Shown here: piece after piece, positions 1 to 12,459 of the stretch
Position numbering within the stretch: position 1 is the stretch's first letter
Layout of the letters: the number at the start of each line of letters is the position of its first letter
Source of the DNA: Spisula solida
Lineage: Eukaryota > Mollusca > Bivalvia > Venerida > Mactridae
Direction: 5' to 3'
DNA length: 64,000 nt
Assembly: GCA_947247005.1 (NCBI GenBank)
Contig: OX365944.1
Location: 20,249,501 to 20,313,500, forward strand
Translations under genes and position numbers: made by a program
Notes under the pieces: generated by a model
Seen by the model: only the letters and a program-made list of their open reading frames with translations
Told to the model about the DNA's origin: nothing
The model's database searches: none

Positions 1-467
1 AGCAACAAACGACTCCATCACCCTCAAAGAAGGTGTAAAACAAACGATGAATCGATTAATGCAATTATGTACTACTTTCATGATTAATTGGAACTTTTGA
101 ACTCACTTTTGTGTTGACGTTTGAGCCATTCCTGCTTTGGCGTTTTCATTGATTGTTGTCTTGCGTGTCCCGTTTGTTATTTTATTTCAGTAAAACAATT
201 ATACATCTGAAGACATCGGTACTCAAACGTCTTGTACATAGTGCGAAATGTACGGAAGTGGGATTGCCTAAAAAAAAAAATATCTGAGGAGTGTCAATAT
301 ATTGTTTACATAGATTCCTTATGGCAAACAATTGACAATGGATCCTGAATAGAACTTATACAGTTACAAACATATTCATCTTGATCAAATGTCAGGACGG
401 ATTTAATAGTCATCCGTTTATTTAAATTATAATTAAGGCAAATGAATACGCATCCCAAAATTCAAAA

Positions 468-1698
468 AGAGTATATTAAGTCAGACAGGGAAGGCAGCAC
501 TCAACTTAACCAGCCGAGCACAGAAAACATTAAAAACACACAAAGCACAATGCCCAACTAAACAAGCGCAGATCCGCCCAAGTCCAAGCTGTCGAAAAGT
601 ATAATAAATTATAACTAGCTGAATGACCCAGTAGAAAAGATACAGCAACCAAAAGGCGGAATGCCTACGCTGAATGACCTAGTAACAACAGTTAAACTGC
701 TGAACTACATAGTTATAGCAGCCTTTAGTCTCAAAGTTAAATAACAGTATTAAAACGTTGAAAAGCCCGTATAGTGGGATGACCTACTAACAAGCTGAAT
801 GACCCAGTTTCCACAGCAAAAGGACTATATTGCCCCGCTTTAGCTGTAAGAAATCTTAAAACGAAGAAGTGCCCAACACACGACCGACCAAGAAAATTAA
901 ACGCCCCTAGTCTCATTGTTAAAAACTGAATAAAAAAGATTCAGCAAACAAAAGGCAGAAAGCCCACGCTGAATGACCTAGTAACAACAGTAAAACTGCT
1001 GAACTACATAGTTTTAGCAGCCTACAGTCTAAAAGTTAAGTAACAATATTAAAACGTTGAAAGGCCCGATTTCAGCAACAAAAAATCTGAAAACCTTAAA
1101 ACGAGTGACCCAGTTTCATTAAGTAAAATGACGTAATTGAACAAATCGAGATAAGACGTACTGAATTGCAAGCAATACAGAAGTCCCCCACCGGTGTAAA
1201 GCCATTGTCAATATGTATGTTGCCATATCAACAAACCAATAGTCCCCTCCGGTCAAAAACCGGTAGGGGACTTAAAACTACAATAAATGACCTCAGGGGA
1301 CAGAACAATATATCCATAACTCCACAGCTGTACATAGACTCATGAACGAACCCGGTAGGATGCGAACCGCTGGGACGAAGTAGTAAGAGGACAACCGGCA
1401 AATACGAATAAATAGTTAACTCCTAGCTCCTTTTGGCCCCGGTCAAAAAATTAAATACTGAGAAATTATGGCATATTATCGATTATTTAAAAATGAAAAA
1501 CTCGATTATAAACGGAATTGGCATTTAAATCCAGATACAAACCCATATTATAATAATTAAACAAAATACGAAACTACCGGAAGTAGCACCGACCCCAACA
1601 GAAACCGCGGGACACGCGAGAACAAAAAGGCACAGAAAATATACAACTTCACTCGAAAAGGCGCGGAACATACATAAAAAACTAGCACAGGAACATGT
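468..1698 (+). mobile_element. Rep-H long element (1.23 kb) with 9-bp target duplication
   Basis: Block A2 has an empty site here (35,460-35,470), so the insertion can be delimited. It is flanked by AATTCAAAA at 459-467 and again at 1699-1707. The left end starts AGAGTATATTAAG followed by the Rep-H head (CAGGGAAGGCAGCACTCAAC, then GAGCACAGAAAAC). The middle has loosely repeated segments around GCTGAATGACC(T/C)AGTA at about 620, 670, 790 and 970. The right part carries a module (1,575-1,645) that recurs at 53,998 and 63,001. No coding capacity is seen, so it is non-autonomous. The class is unknown: no obvious terminal inverted repeats, no poly(A), and no Pol III boxes recognised. Confidence 0.75.
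1182..1272. mobile_element. Short TIR element (91 bp) nested in Rep-H
   Basis: The ends are inverted: AGTCCCCCACCGG on the left and CCGGTAGGGGACT on the right. The same termini bound the 338-bp element at 41,724-42,061. The flank GCAAGCAATACAG before the left end also matches, inverted, the flank after the right end of that element, so the flank may belong to the family. The interior is short and carries a second internal AGTCCCCTCCGG. This is probably an internal-deletion derivative. Confidence 0.6.
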
Positions 1699-2240
1699 AA
1701 TTCAAAATCTCAATTCTTCAATGAATAAGCATTTTTTCGCATCAGACACATTTCGACACAAACACTTCACTTTTACATTAGACAGGGCATTTCTAAGGCA
1801 TGTTATAATGCAGTCATCATTGTACAACGCTATGAACATTGAGTACGGATACATTGTTGTTAGCGCCATCATTCAATACGGCACTTCAAAATACATGAAC
1901 GAAGCATTGCCTTCTGATATAATTCCGCTGACTGACACAAGTTGGCTTGTAAGAAGTTAATGGAGCGAATAATTGAATACAGTATTATTTGCAGTTCCAA
2001 TGGTGATATGCCTAAGGCGTGCGGATGTCAATTTTCATTTTTTCTGTCGGTAATAACAACATAATTAGTACATGGTCTTGTTCCGGTGATGCCTCTCGGC
2101 AAACAGGGTTTTCGTTGTCATTATATAGTACGTTCATATCGAGATTGTTATAAGAATTGCTACAGACGATCAATGTTGCTTGATGACGAATGTTACGAAA
2201 TGCTAAAGTTATGAATGCTTAATGTAATACCAAGCAGTAT

Positions 2241-2388
2241 AAAAAAGAGTATATTAAGTCAGACAGGGAAGGCAGCACTCAACTTAACCAGCCGAGCACA
2301 GAAAACATTAAAAACACACAAAGCACAATGCCCAACTAAACAAGCGCAGATCCGCCCAAGTCCAAGCTGTCGAAAAGTATACATTTAC
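2241..2388 (+). mobile_element. Short Rep-H insertion (head only)
   Basis: It carries the same head as the element at 468 (about 134 bp nearly identical) but stops after GTCGAAAAGTAT. Block A2 (36,038-36,060) lacks it, reading directly from AAGCAGTATA to the TTCGCATG region. AGTATA is present at both edges, but it also belongs to the family sequence, so the target duplication is ambiguous. No coding capacity. Confidence 0.65.
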
Positions 2389-2789
2389 AACTCGCATGTG
2401 TCGCGCATTCTACCACAGTGACTGCTAATGTTAGATTAAACAATTTATTCATTACTTGAGGCTTTTTTCGTCTTTAGAGTCAAATATTGGAGAATCTCGA
2501 TCTGTCTGATATTATGAAACGCAAAATTACACATAATTGTTCTGACAAGAATCTGGAACGTATGTCTCCTTTCCTTAAGATTCGGTTCCTATTCATTATC
2601 GGCATAACGTTAGTTATATAGCGAAGATAACATCATACTACAATATATTTTTTTTCAAAAGCACAATAATTGTTTTTATAAATGCAAACGCTCGATATGG
2701 CATTTACCAAACTTGTTGCTTGGATATTGTCTAACAACACGATTCTTAATGTTTCTCTCGATCTTGGATGGGACACTGAAGAGTGAAAT

Positions 2790-3744
2790 AATACACTTAG
2801 TCGCAACATACATTGTACATTTTTTGAAATTGTATCCTTTGGGGTGGACAGAACTAAACGAAATTGTGTATTAACAGAACTGTATGTTTATCTGACATTT
2901 TAAGATCAAACAATAACATGTCAATAAATACAATATCTCACAAATGAAGTCAACAGCGTCGGTACCTGAAAAATCGAATTAACAGAAATGTTCAATTTTT
3001 ATGTGTCCGCCTCCGACGTAAAATGTACGAGAAATTTACGCAGTGGTGCAAATTATGTTGATGTATGGTAAATTGGACTAGGTATATCGTCAAATTAAAC
3101 AAAAACACTCAAAATAATGCGATTTTTCACTGAACAGCATGATGGTAGTGATTTTTATAAAAAAACTATTATTTTGATTGGTCAAGGGGAGGTAACCATG
3201 TGAAAAAATGTTGTTTTGGGCTTTGTTGTAAACTTTTTTTTTTTATTTATGTCTCCGTGATAAGTTCATACGCTTGAAAACGAACCTTATCATTAAATCG
3301 GGCATCTAGCTGCATTAAAAAATTGTCAAACTCCCGATGAACACACCGTGACAAATGTGTGACATTAGCTTATGTTGACGTCATCAGTTTTATTCTGTTT
3401 GTTACAATTTCAATCAGATGTTATAAATACGATTAAATTATAATACCCTATATCCAAGCTACATATGTTGAACATTTCAGCAAGATCAAGTTCCTATTGA
3501 CCGAGCTATGGGTAAATGTATCTATGTACACATATTTGTTAAGTGTATGACCATTTCTGTGAATTTGATTTATCAAGTCCCAAAGCTTTGACTCTGTTTG
3601 TGCAGTATTGTATTTATTGACATATTGTCGCTTGATCTTAAAATGTCAGATAAACATACTATTTAATAAATATTAACATTATGTTTGTTTCTGTAAACCC
3701 CCGGCGATATAATCTCAATTATGCACAATGTATACTTTCTTTTG
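2790..3744. repeat. Inverted-repeat element, non-coding
   Basis: A segment at 2,880-2,937 (starting CTGTATGTTTATCTGAC) returns in inverted form at 3,605-3,658 (ending GTCAGATAAACATA), about 670 bp apart. A weaker inverted similarity near 2,812 and 3,728 (ATACATTGT) suggests longer, decayed arms. Block A2 does not contain this segment. There is no ORF of note. It is best read as a decayed fold-back or MITE-like insertion, but the exact ends and target duplication are not resolved. Confidence 0.45.
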
Positions 3745-3768
3745 CAAGTTTACAAGTTTACAAGTTTA
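3745..3768 (-). repeat. 8-bp 3'-terminal tandem repeat of the LINE
   Basis: Three perfect copies of CAAGTTTA on the plus strand (TAAACTTG in element orientation) lie at the 3' end of the LINE. CR1-type elements are known to end in short direct repeats instead of poly(A), so this supports both the orientation and the class. Confidence 0.7.
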
Positions 3769-4018
3769 TTATTACGTAAATAAAGGCCACCGGCCCAAAA
3801 TACAAATACATGCATGTTCACATAATAATTTCAAAAATAGTAAGTTGTGTCCATTGCAAGTTTTTAAGAATAAGTCAATGATACTAAACAACAGTAACAA
3901 TAGTGTATACATATAATGATATCATGAAATAGGAAATTAGTCAAAATTTGCTCACAAAAGTAAAATAAAGTATGATTCTAACAAAGTAAAGGTGATTAAT
4001 GTGCTCATATAAAATGTT

Positions 4019-4498
4019 CTATCGTAAATTGTCAATGCACTGCATTAAGTTTGATACATATAGTGATACTCGTTTTAAAATAATATGACACTCATTTCCC
4101 ATTAAATTTTCAAAATCAGAAGTATCACATCTTCCAGTATACCAACTAAACAAGTATCGTTCTCTTATTTCAGAATATTTTGGACATATAAAGAATGCGT
4201 GATATTCATTGTTTAATATTAAATGATTCAGGTGAATGAAACAATATAGACATATTCTATCGGATCTTTCTATTCCATAATGTCTTCCTAGTTCAATGTT
4301 AAGTTTATGGTTTGAGCATCTGAAACGTGCGAGGGATTTCCTAAACCAGAAAGGTATATCGATGCATAGATATTTTTCAATATTCAATAAGGATTTAAAC
4401 GTTACATATGTATCACATCTAGAAGTAGCTGATATTTCACCTGACCAGTTTTGCTTCATACAGTCATTTATACGTTGTTTAAACGAAGAGATAAACAT
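4019..4498 (-). pseudogene. LINE ORF2 C-terminal zinc-knuckle fragment
   Basis: A 159-residue open stretch. It has a basic segment LARFRCSNHKLNIELGRHYG (about residues 56-75), then a Cys/His cluster C83-x2-C86, H100, C105 within RICLYCF and YHAFFICPKYSE. This arrangement is typical of the extreme C-terminus of ORF2 in many invertebrate LINEs, where it probably binds nucleic acid. It sits downstream of the thumb fragment in a different reading frame, so at least one frameshift separates them. It is a broken piece of one ORF2, not an independent gene. Confidence 0.75.
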
Positions 4499-4563
4499 AT
4501 TTAAATCAACTATATCTTGATTTATCCAAACGTAACCAAAGTCGTATTTATATAGTAGTTCTT

Positions 4564-5010
4564 TTATATTTGTAGCCCAATTTGTTCGCCTAAAGCATCA
4601 TGCGACATTAACATTTTATAACAATTTTTTGGACAACGCGAATTTGACAAATGTAACAATTTACACCAATATTTGATACTTTTGGTGTAATAAATTGTGC
4701 ATAGCGGAAGACGTCCACATTCTCCCAATACCATACAATTATTGACAGATGAATTTACACCTATAAAATATCTACAGAATTCAATTTGGACCTTTTCTAT
4801 ATCAGAAGAATAACTATGACCCCACAATTCTGCACCGTACGTAAGGATTGGAACAACCATTGAATCAAATAATTTAAACATGTCTCGATGAGAAAATTGA
4901 CCAAACGGGAGTTGATACCGTTTTATAGCATTTATGGCTTTTCTAGCCTGAGCTGCTAATTTTACTTTAGCTGGGGTCCACGATAGTTTGGGTGTAAATA
5001 GAAGGCCCAT
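4564..5010 (-). pseudogene. LINE ORF2 thumb/connection fragment
   Basis: A 148-residue open stretch. VPILTYGAELWG (about residues 53-64) and VLGECGRLPL (94-103) are signatures of the post-RT region of LINE ORF2. The sequence between this ORF and the RT ORF (5,010-5,105) still translates to RT-like residues (VFRNGGPLRNSEKW), but in a shifted frame. The ORF was therefore continuous before mutation. Its methionine is internal to the original protein and is not a true start. Confidence 0.75.
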
Positions 5011-5104
5011 ATACTTATAGACGGTGGTGACATTTATTTTTGTACCGTTAAATGTCCATTTTTCGCTATTCCTGAGCGGACCACCATTTCTGAAAACGGT
5101 TATT

Positions 5105-5617
5105 TCAGTTTACAGTCATTTGTGATTGTGTACAAAAATCTGAGATGGCATTTAATTGTAACTGGAGGTTGTTTACGGTATCTGCCCCACAGGCAACGTC
5201 ATCTGCGAAAAGCAAACTTAGGATATCAGGTATATCATTTGTTATAAAAACACCGTTATAGGTTTGTCGTAAGTACGAGACTAAATCGTTTATATAAAGG
5301 CTAAATATTGTCGGCGAGCTTAAATCGCCTTGCCTTGTACCTATGTTACATTTAAACGGACCGTAGAATTTATCACGAGGTGGTAACTTTTCCCGCCCGT
5401 TTTCATCTAAAGGTTGGTCTGTCGCTTTAACGTAATTTTCTAATTTTGTGTACATAGACTTCAAATTCTTGATCAAATTCCCGTTTGCACCTTTATTTAC
5501 CATGTTTAAAAATATTTTGTAATGAACTAACGAGTCAAACGCTTTCTGGAAATCTACATATAATACATAAAATCTACCTTGTGGTCTAGAAATATATTTT
5601 TGTATCATACAGTACAT
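5105..5617 (-). pseudogene. LINE reverse transcriptase core fragment
   Basis: A 170-residue open stretch with the RT palm motifs in order: VDFQKAFDSL (residues 21-30, first catalytic Asp), GTRQGDLSSP (93-102) and LLFADDVA (135-142, FADD catalytic pair). These are the polymerase active-site motifs of non-LTR reverse transcriptase. The open frame stops after SQMTVN because of a frameshift. The apparent methionine is internal. All visible catalytic residues are present, but the protein is not expressible because the flanking parts are broken. Confidence 0.85.
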
Positions 5618-5990
5618 TGTAGAGAAAACATGTTATCCACACAAGAATTACCAGATCTAAATCCGGCATGAGCTTCATCAATGACATCGGATTCCTTTGA
5701 CCATTTGTTTAATCTTTCTGTTACTGTATTTGAGATGCGTCTGGAAATTCGCCCGACGTTAACATTTTGTTAAATAACGTATTTAAAATAGGAGTGATGA
5801 TGTCACATGTATGTTTATAAAATTCTGCACCAATACCGTCTTTGCCCTGTGATTTACCAAATTTTAATTTGAAAATCGATTTTCTGACTTCTTCTGCCGT
5901 AAACGGACATTTTCATCTGTTTCAAACATATTTATATTTAAGTCACTCAGTGGTGTTTGATTTTCTTAAAACAATAAATGTTCAAAATTG
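5618..5990 (-). pseudogene. LINE reverse transcriptase N-terminal remnant with internal deletion
   Basis: Joined across frameshifts, the minus strand reads IFKLKFGKSQGKDGIGAEFY, then ITPILNTLFNKML, then RRISNTVTERLNKW, then EAHAGFRSGNSCVDNMF. These are the usual N-terminal RT blocks. The block normally between the second and third pieces (the NYRGIS region, around 5,755) is missing, implying an internal deletion of roughly 30 codons. Homology fades near 5,990, next to the block A boundary at about 6,007, marking the truncation point. Confidence 0.65.
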
Positions 5991-6797
5991 CGACTGAGTG
6001 TATTACCAAACTGTACTGAGGTTACTACTTTGAAAACTTAGACCCAACCAATCATTGTTCGTTTCATTGTGTTCAACGTCAATGTAAATTGCCATAACTA
6101 TATATGATACAAAGATAGATTTAGAACAGTGAGCTGTGAAGCCTAGACTACTGTGTGATAATGAAGTAAGCAGTTTATAATTATATCATATGTATACTTG
6201 TACTACCAATCTAAAGTTACTATAATATACTCATTTCTATTTCTGATTTGTACAAATTTCTTATGTTTAATCCTAACATCGATGCTATGACCATTTTCGC
6301 TATACAGAATATGAGAGTTCACAATGCTTATTCGAGATAAAAATCACGTTTGTGCACTCATTTCTCCAGACATATCGTTAACAAATGTCAGTCAAGTAAA
6401 ATTAAATCCTTGCAAATACCCTCTGGTAATATGCACTTCACAAATATTCATTATATAACACGCCAATAGATGCTTACTTAATCGTAATGAGTGAATCCTG
6501 CAAATCCAGCACCTTGTCTGGAGGTATTGTATATGCGGAATAAAATGTTAAATGTATTGTGAAAAAAACAAAGGATTGTTAAAGTTGCGTACAGAATAAT
6601 AATTATTCAGACAGTAAGTTGGTCAATCCACACATAAAATAAATTACATTCACAAAAGCCGAATTATGTTAAATCACACGCTTCTGCGTCCTTCCGCCGA
6701 CAACGAAACAAAAGTCAATCCTGACAAACTACGTAATGTCCTTACTGACATATCCATAATCATTCAGCGTATTATTTATCAGTCGGTTACGTATACA

Positions 6798-7107
6798 TGT
6801 ATCTGTGAATGCCGTATGTCTGTGAATGCCGTATGTCTGTGAATGACGTATGTCTGTGAATGACGTATGTCTGTGAATGCCGTATGTCTGTGAATGACGT
6901 ATGTCTATGAATGACGTATGTCTGTGAATGACGTATGTCTGTGAATGCCGTATGTCTGTGAATGACGTATGTCTGTGAATGCCGTATGTCTGTGAATACC
7001 GTATGTCTGTGAATGACGTATGTCTGTGAATGACGTATGTCTGTGAATGCCGTATTTCTGTGAATACCGTATGTCTGTGAATGCCGTATGTCTGTGAATA
7101 CCGTGTC
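6798..7107 (+). repeat. 17-bp minisatellite, 18 units
   Basis: GAAT recurs every 17 bp without a single indel from 6,807 to 7,096, giving 18 phased units with consensus GAATGCCGTATGTCTGT. Variation is limited to the end of the GAAT block (GCC, GAC or ACC) and rare point changes (TCTATG at about 6,905, TATTTC at about 7,055). Block A2 has essentially one unit at the same position (41,365-41,391). Because 17 is not divisible by 3, all frames cycle with a 51-bp period, which generates a spurious repetitive minus-strand ORF (6,905-7,141). Confidence 0.95.
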
Positions 7108-7314
7108 TGAAAGAGATTATATGCAAACTTGTTGCCAACAACGATTCAATTCCTTATGATGTTTTTACAACTACAAATAGGGGACATGTATTGTTTGTAA
7201 GAGATTATTAACTGATACATTGTTAATATTACATATCCCTTTACTGCAATTCGTAGAAGTTGAAGAAATGTAAATAATTCAAATTTGGACGTAAATTTAA
7301 GAATTCAGAATCTG

Positions 7315-7400
7315 TGATTTTTCTTTTATGTATGTTCCTCTTTGTGTCGTTTGTGCTCTGGTGTTTCTGTTGTATGTTGCCTTCCCTGTTTGGCGTTCAT
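7315..7400 (-). repeat. Diverged Rep-H head fragment
   Basis: The plus strand reads TGTGCTCTGGTGTTTCTG, then TTGCCTTCCCTGTTTGGC, the reverse complement of the Rep-H head (CAGGGAAGGCA followed by GAGCACA). It is shared with the A2 copy at 41,645-41,718, so it predates the duplication. No coding potential. Confidence 0.55.
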
Positions 7401-10400
7401 TAAATATGCAGTGAGCATATAGCATGGTCATTCCGTGATATTGTGGAGTCTCATTAACATGTCAAAATGAGTAACTACGTAACACGAATGTGCACACAAT
7501 TGATAAATTGTCTCCATAAAGTTGAGGATTGTTAATCTTCAGTGTCATATACCATGTAATTACATGTATGTAAATTCTTAAGTCTAGCAACTGTAATGAC
7601 AACAATTGCAAATGGTTTTACATTTAAAGTCTACTTATACCATGTATAATCGGTCGGGGCACCAATACACATACTTAGTCGTTCGGTGGTGATGTCGCAT
7701 TGCTCTAAACAGGTATGGCTGTTCCAGGGATCTACCGTGTTGCCCTAACCTAATATAATCACATAGGTCCGGTTACGTCTCCTTTCGTATTCATTTGGTT
7801 TCATAACATTTGTGTAGGAAAGGATAATTGTTCAGTAGTGTCCGGTCTCCTTTATGAATTTGTCATTGTCTGTGTTTTATTACGATTAGTTTTATTGAAC
7901 ACCTCGTAATTCATAATCAAATGTTCTTCGCGGAACCTACCAGAATTTTGACTTAAAAGGTTGTGATATGTTTTTGTCGTCATACAGAAGTCAATTATTG
8001 TAAAAATATAAACAAGAAACTTGCAATGAAATTACTGCCGTATTGTTTCCTTGAAATTAGCATTCACTGAATTACATTTCTAGGGCCAACCAACGCTGAC
8101 ATTATCTGATTACACCATATCTGACCAGTCCAGAACCCATCATTAGACATTCGTTATCATGTTTACCACATATGCAGCACACGACCAAATTGGTTTGTAA
8201 CCTAATCTTGATCCTCCATTGATGCAATATACACTAGCTAATAAATTTGCTACACCAAACAATACAACGTTGGTGTTCATTCGTGATGTTGTAACATTGA
8301 ACAAATATTTCTATAGGATAATAGTAAGCAACTATAATTTGTCTGGACATGGACAGACTACAGAATCATAATACCAAATCAGTATAGACATTTATCACAA
8401 ATGAAACGAGACAAACCTGTCGCAGTTAAACTCTCTCTCTACTTATTCGTACGGCGTTTATTTAAATTAGGCGTGATTTTCCCGACAGTTCATACACCCA
8501 TGAACTGCAGAAAATGTCTATTCAATTCTTAAATAACTGTCCATTTTCAGGAAATTCAAACAATGACTTTCACCAGAAACAATGTCATACGATAGTATAC
8601 ATGAACTTAGCTGTCAGGAATAGTAGTGACATATAGATGGAGAGAAAAGCTGACGATAAGCTCACATACATTTATTGCAATATCGCTCCCTTCAATCAAT
8701 CTGTGCGTATGTCAGATTAGTTCCAGAGCTGGTTGGCACAGTGCCTGGATTATGTGACTAGGAGCCGACCGCATTACTTATTTAATGTTGATGTAACTTC
8801 CAAACCCTATATAAAACACAAGCCATGTTCTAGACTTCACGAACATGTAAATGTATATAAAGATAACGTACGATTAACTGCGAAATGCTTATAAATAGTG
8901 TGAGGTTAATTAATAATAATAATTAAGGGTAAACATTAATTACTTTTGATGTATTAAATCTGGTAATCACGTACATGTATGTATATATATAATTGTGAAT
9001 GTGCTTTATGTGAACAATAGTACTCTCATAAGATATCACTTTATATTGGAAATCAGTTTGATCTGAAAGTATCTTTTAAACCATTGTTAAACCTTTATCT
9101 ACATACATTTGTATATACATATACAGCTTGTACAGATCAAGGTCAGTTAAATAATTGACAGATTTACAACTAATACCACGTGTGTTATTTTGTTTTCTGT
9201 TATATTATTTGAAAGCTCATGTTGATTAAATAAGAATCAAACAAAGTTTCCACTTTCTTCGATGATTGCTATCTGGTTTGTCTATTTCCGCACTGCAGGC
9301 ACTACGTCCAAATTTGATACGATAGCATCTTTGCCTGTAGAAAACATATTCGTTTCAGCAAAGTCATCAAGTATTTCTGATTGAAGAACGCAGCTATTAA
9401 TTTGCCGTTAGCAGATAAACGATTTATCAAAACGATATTTAATAGAGACGAATGTCAATAATTATATTTAGAATTTTGATGACCGATCTACGAGAAATGA
9501 TTAATGGAGAGCATAATTATACATTAAACGAGTAAAATAAGGCTTATATTATTTAATACTGTTTACACATAATGAAGCACTAAATATGCCCCGTATATTC
9601 TATTGAAGTATTAGCGATTATGTACAAAAGATATCCTGGGTACTGACTTGTACTTCGATTGAAAGTTGTATAGCAAAATGGAATATGTATAACTTCATGC
9701 AGAAGTCAAGTGATGCATTTTTATTAAACTGGAATAGAAGTAGATAACAACATAAATAACGAACAATGGGCGGTTATAATTCTGTTAAAAGCATATCAAG
9801 ACAATATTACGATAACGGTGTTGTTTTTGAAATGTGCTCGTAATGGGAAGGTGATCAACCGTCCCAATAATGAGTTACAGAGCGCCTCTGAATTTATGTC
9901 GCACTATCTGTTGCACATTGAGTCCACAATTTCACATTATTACGAATTTATATCCGTGATGTCTTTCACGCCTGATATATGGAACTGCTGTATTTCTATC
10001 AATTTATATTTGATAGACTCACATAAATAATAAAACTTATGGACATGTCAGAAAATGAGCCTCAGTCATATCCATTCACTGTTTAAAGATGTATTTATAC
10101 AATAGTATCAATATAACACAGCAACGAGTGCTGATCGACGTCATCAATGCTGATGATAAAGTGTAACAATAACATATGCTTGTCTCCGTGTAGTAATTCA
10201 GAAAGTGATGTTCATGCTACTCCGAAGCCATGTACAAGTATACAATCTAGTTACTCATACTAACTTTTATTGCGACAAAGCAATTATGCGGTTCACGAAA
10301 GACAACAGGCAGTTGACATCTCACCAGAGCATCGATCGCTCCGCCTTTTTTGTTTGTTGAAGGTTGCATCTCGAAGGTTTTCAAGTGGCTTGATTGGGCC

Positions 10401-12459
10401 ATGTTCTATTATTTACCGTTACCACAATAGCTGCTACATTTTTTTAAAATTATTTAACACTGATGTGGGTGTTATTATAATCGATCATGTGCGCGAATTG
10501 TCTTTTAATCATTCTCAAGAGTTTTTGGATATATTGTATTGTCTTGAACGTACCGCTCGACAAGTTCTCCGACGCGTTTTAGATCTTTGAACTAGGAACC
10601 GTTTGGGTTGTAAACGAATACACGATCTCATCACACCAATATATTTCAGACGGTTGATCACCTTTGGCGATCTTTGGAAACGAATAATATTTTAATGAGC
10701 TTTCTCTAGAGCACGGCATCTTTATGATTGCAATAGAGGATGTTTGCGAAAAGTGTTCCTGAAACAATTGAATACAAACGTATACCATTTTCCTGATGTT
10801 ATGCCATTGCAATCATACCACTAATAAAATGTTATGTTCGATCGTTATTTGCTGATGATCCAATTCCAATGAAAACAGTTTCATTAATATTGACCCAATT
10901 CATAGCAAAGTAGTATTTAAAGCTAACTACCAAACACCAAATCCAGTGCTTAGCATATTCAATGTTGACATACAGTCGTAATGGATTTTTCTTGTAAGAA
11001 ATAAACGTTCGTGTGGGAATATCAAATTAACGACTTTTGGAAGGTCGTTTGCTTGTTATACATCTCATGATATTTCCTTGACAAGATATTTTCTCCATTT
11101 TTTAAGTAACATCAAACAACAAATCGATCACCAATGTCATGTAAATAAACATAAACTACATTCGCTGCCTGCTTTACAATCGATCCCATTTTAAACTTTA
11201 AAATTCACTTTACTGAGTTAAACGTTATCCTGTTTGGCCTATAGTCGAGTTAAGGTACTTTTTACGATGATATACGTCATTATTTTCGTGTTTTTTTTCT
11301 TGATTCACCACTACTGATACAATGTAACCATAATTGGGTGCTGGTATGCTTGTGTGGTGTGTATCAATCTGCTGTCGAATCAGCATGCACACCGTTAAAG
11401 AAATACCTAATGTGATGGGAATTAACGGGTCGTGTGTGCGTGCAATGTCAATACAAATCAGTTCTACTTGCTCTCTAGTATGGGTTGAAATATTCACGAA
11501 TAGACAAATCCGATATTTATGTATATGACGTCGAAAAACCGTCAGAATACAAACGTGTCTTACAATTAAGGAATTTTAGTGTGACTTATATTGTCGATAT
11601 TTATTATACATAAGTAGCAAAACTACAACTGTGATCTAGCGTGTTTGATATATGTGAATGTTTACGCTTCATCATTGTAAAATATATGCAAGTATTAAAG
11701 GCTAGGCCTCACTGGGCCTTTTTGCCTCGGCGAGAATTAACGAACTATCAGGACATCGGCAACAGGTTCCTTGTCGTCTAGAGGAACGTTCGGGGAAGTC
11801 ATGAGACAGCTTGTGATATCGGGAGGAATTGTTATGAATCGGGTGGTATCGGAAGAAATCCGGAGAGCATCACCGATGTGGAATTCCTTAGTGGGACCTA
11901 GGCTTAAGCGCACACTGACCGGCCGCGACCCCAACCAACAATATACCGGTATACGTTATTCAGCGAATGTTTTCGTACATGTGCTGGGTGATTTGTATGC
12001 ATAATGTGATGTACCTTCTACCATGTTCATATATACTGACACTCAGAACGATAATAGCTACCTTACCGATTTTACTACATGTATGTAAAAATATATAAAT
12101 GGTTTCAATGTTAATCAAGTTACTATATCAAATTTCATATGTGTTTTTTATAATAAAAGTTATTGCGATAACCAGAAACAGTGTCGTAGCTTAAATCCGT
12201 AATTTAATCCATTTCAGAGATACTTTTAATTAAATCAGATTAATTTAATGACATGAACCTGTTATCTTTTTGATTGATACCTTCTTTGTTCCATTTCCGC
12301 CTAATGGGTTATCCTGTCACAGTTAGGGATGATAGCATCTTCCGAGAACAAAACATCTGCATTTTAATGTAAACTTAAAGTAACTGGAATGTCAACCACA
12401 TATTTGAATTTTAGCATATGACACAAACATAACAATGTTTATTTAGATGTGTTGTTGTA

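Larger units (their letters stand above)
3745..5990 (-). mobile_element. 5'-truncated non-LTR retrotransposon (CR1/L2/Jockey-like)
   Basis: Reading leftwards on the minus strand, the remnants run from the N-terminal reverse transcriptase through the RT core, thumb and C-terminal zinc-knuckle domain to a 3' end with an 8-bp tandem tail. It has no endonuclease or ORF1, so it is 5'-truncated, the usual result of incomplete target-primed reverse transcription. Frameshifts and an internal deletion make it inactive. Block A2 lacks it (A2 passes from about 40,570 to 40,587). The clade cannot be fixed by eye. Confidence 0.85.

Noticed and set aside
6905..7141. A 78-codon minus ORF with repeated HRHTAFTDIRHSQTYGI-like units.
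   Set aside because: By-product of an uninterrupted 17-bp minisatellite that stays open in that frame. Absent from A2.
10579..10812. A 77-codon minus-strand ORF kept at the same length in A1 and A2 (47,032-47,265).
   Set aside because: Of about 10 nucleotide differences between the copies, about 9 change the amino acid, so there is no sign of purifying selection. Length is conserved only because the copies are recent.
11225..11497. A 90-codon minus ORF with a hydrophobic stretch that looks like a membrane helix.
   Set aside because: The A2 counterpart has an in-frame stop (RQ then stop) and indels. No splice context or homologue recognised.
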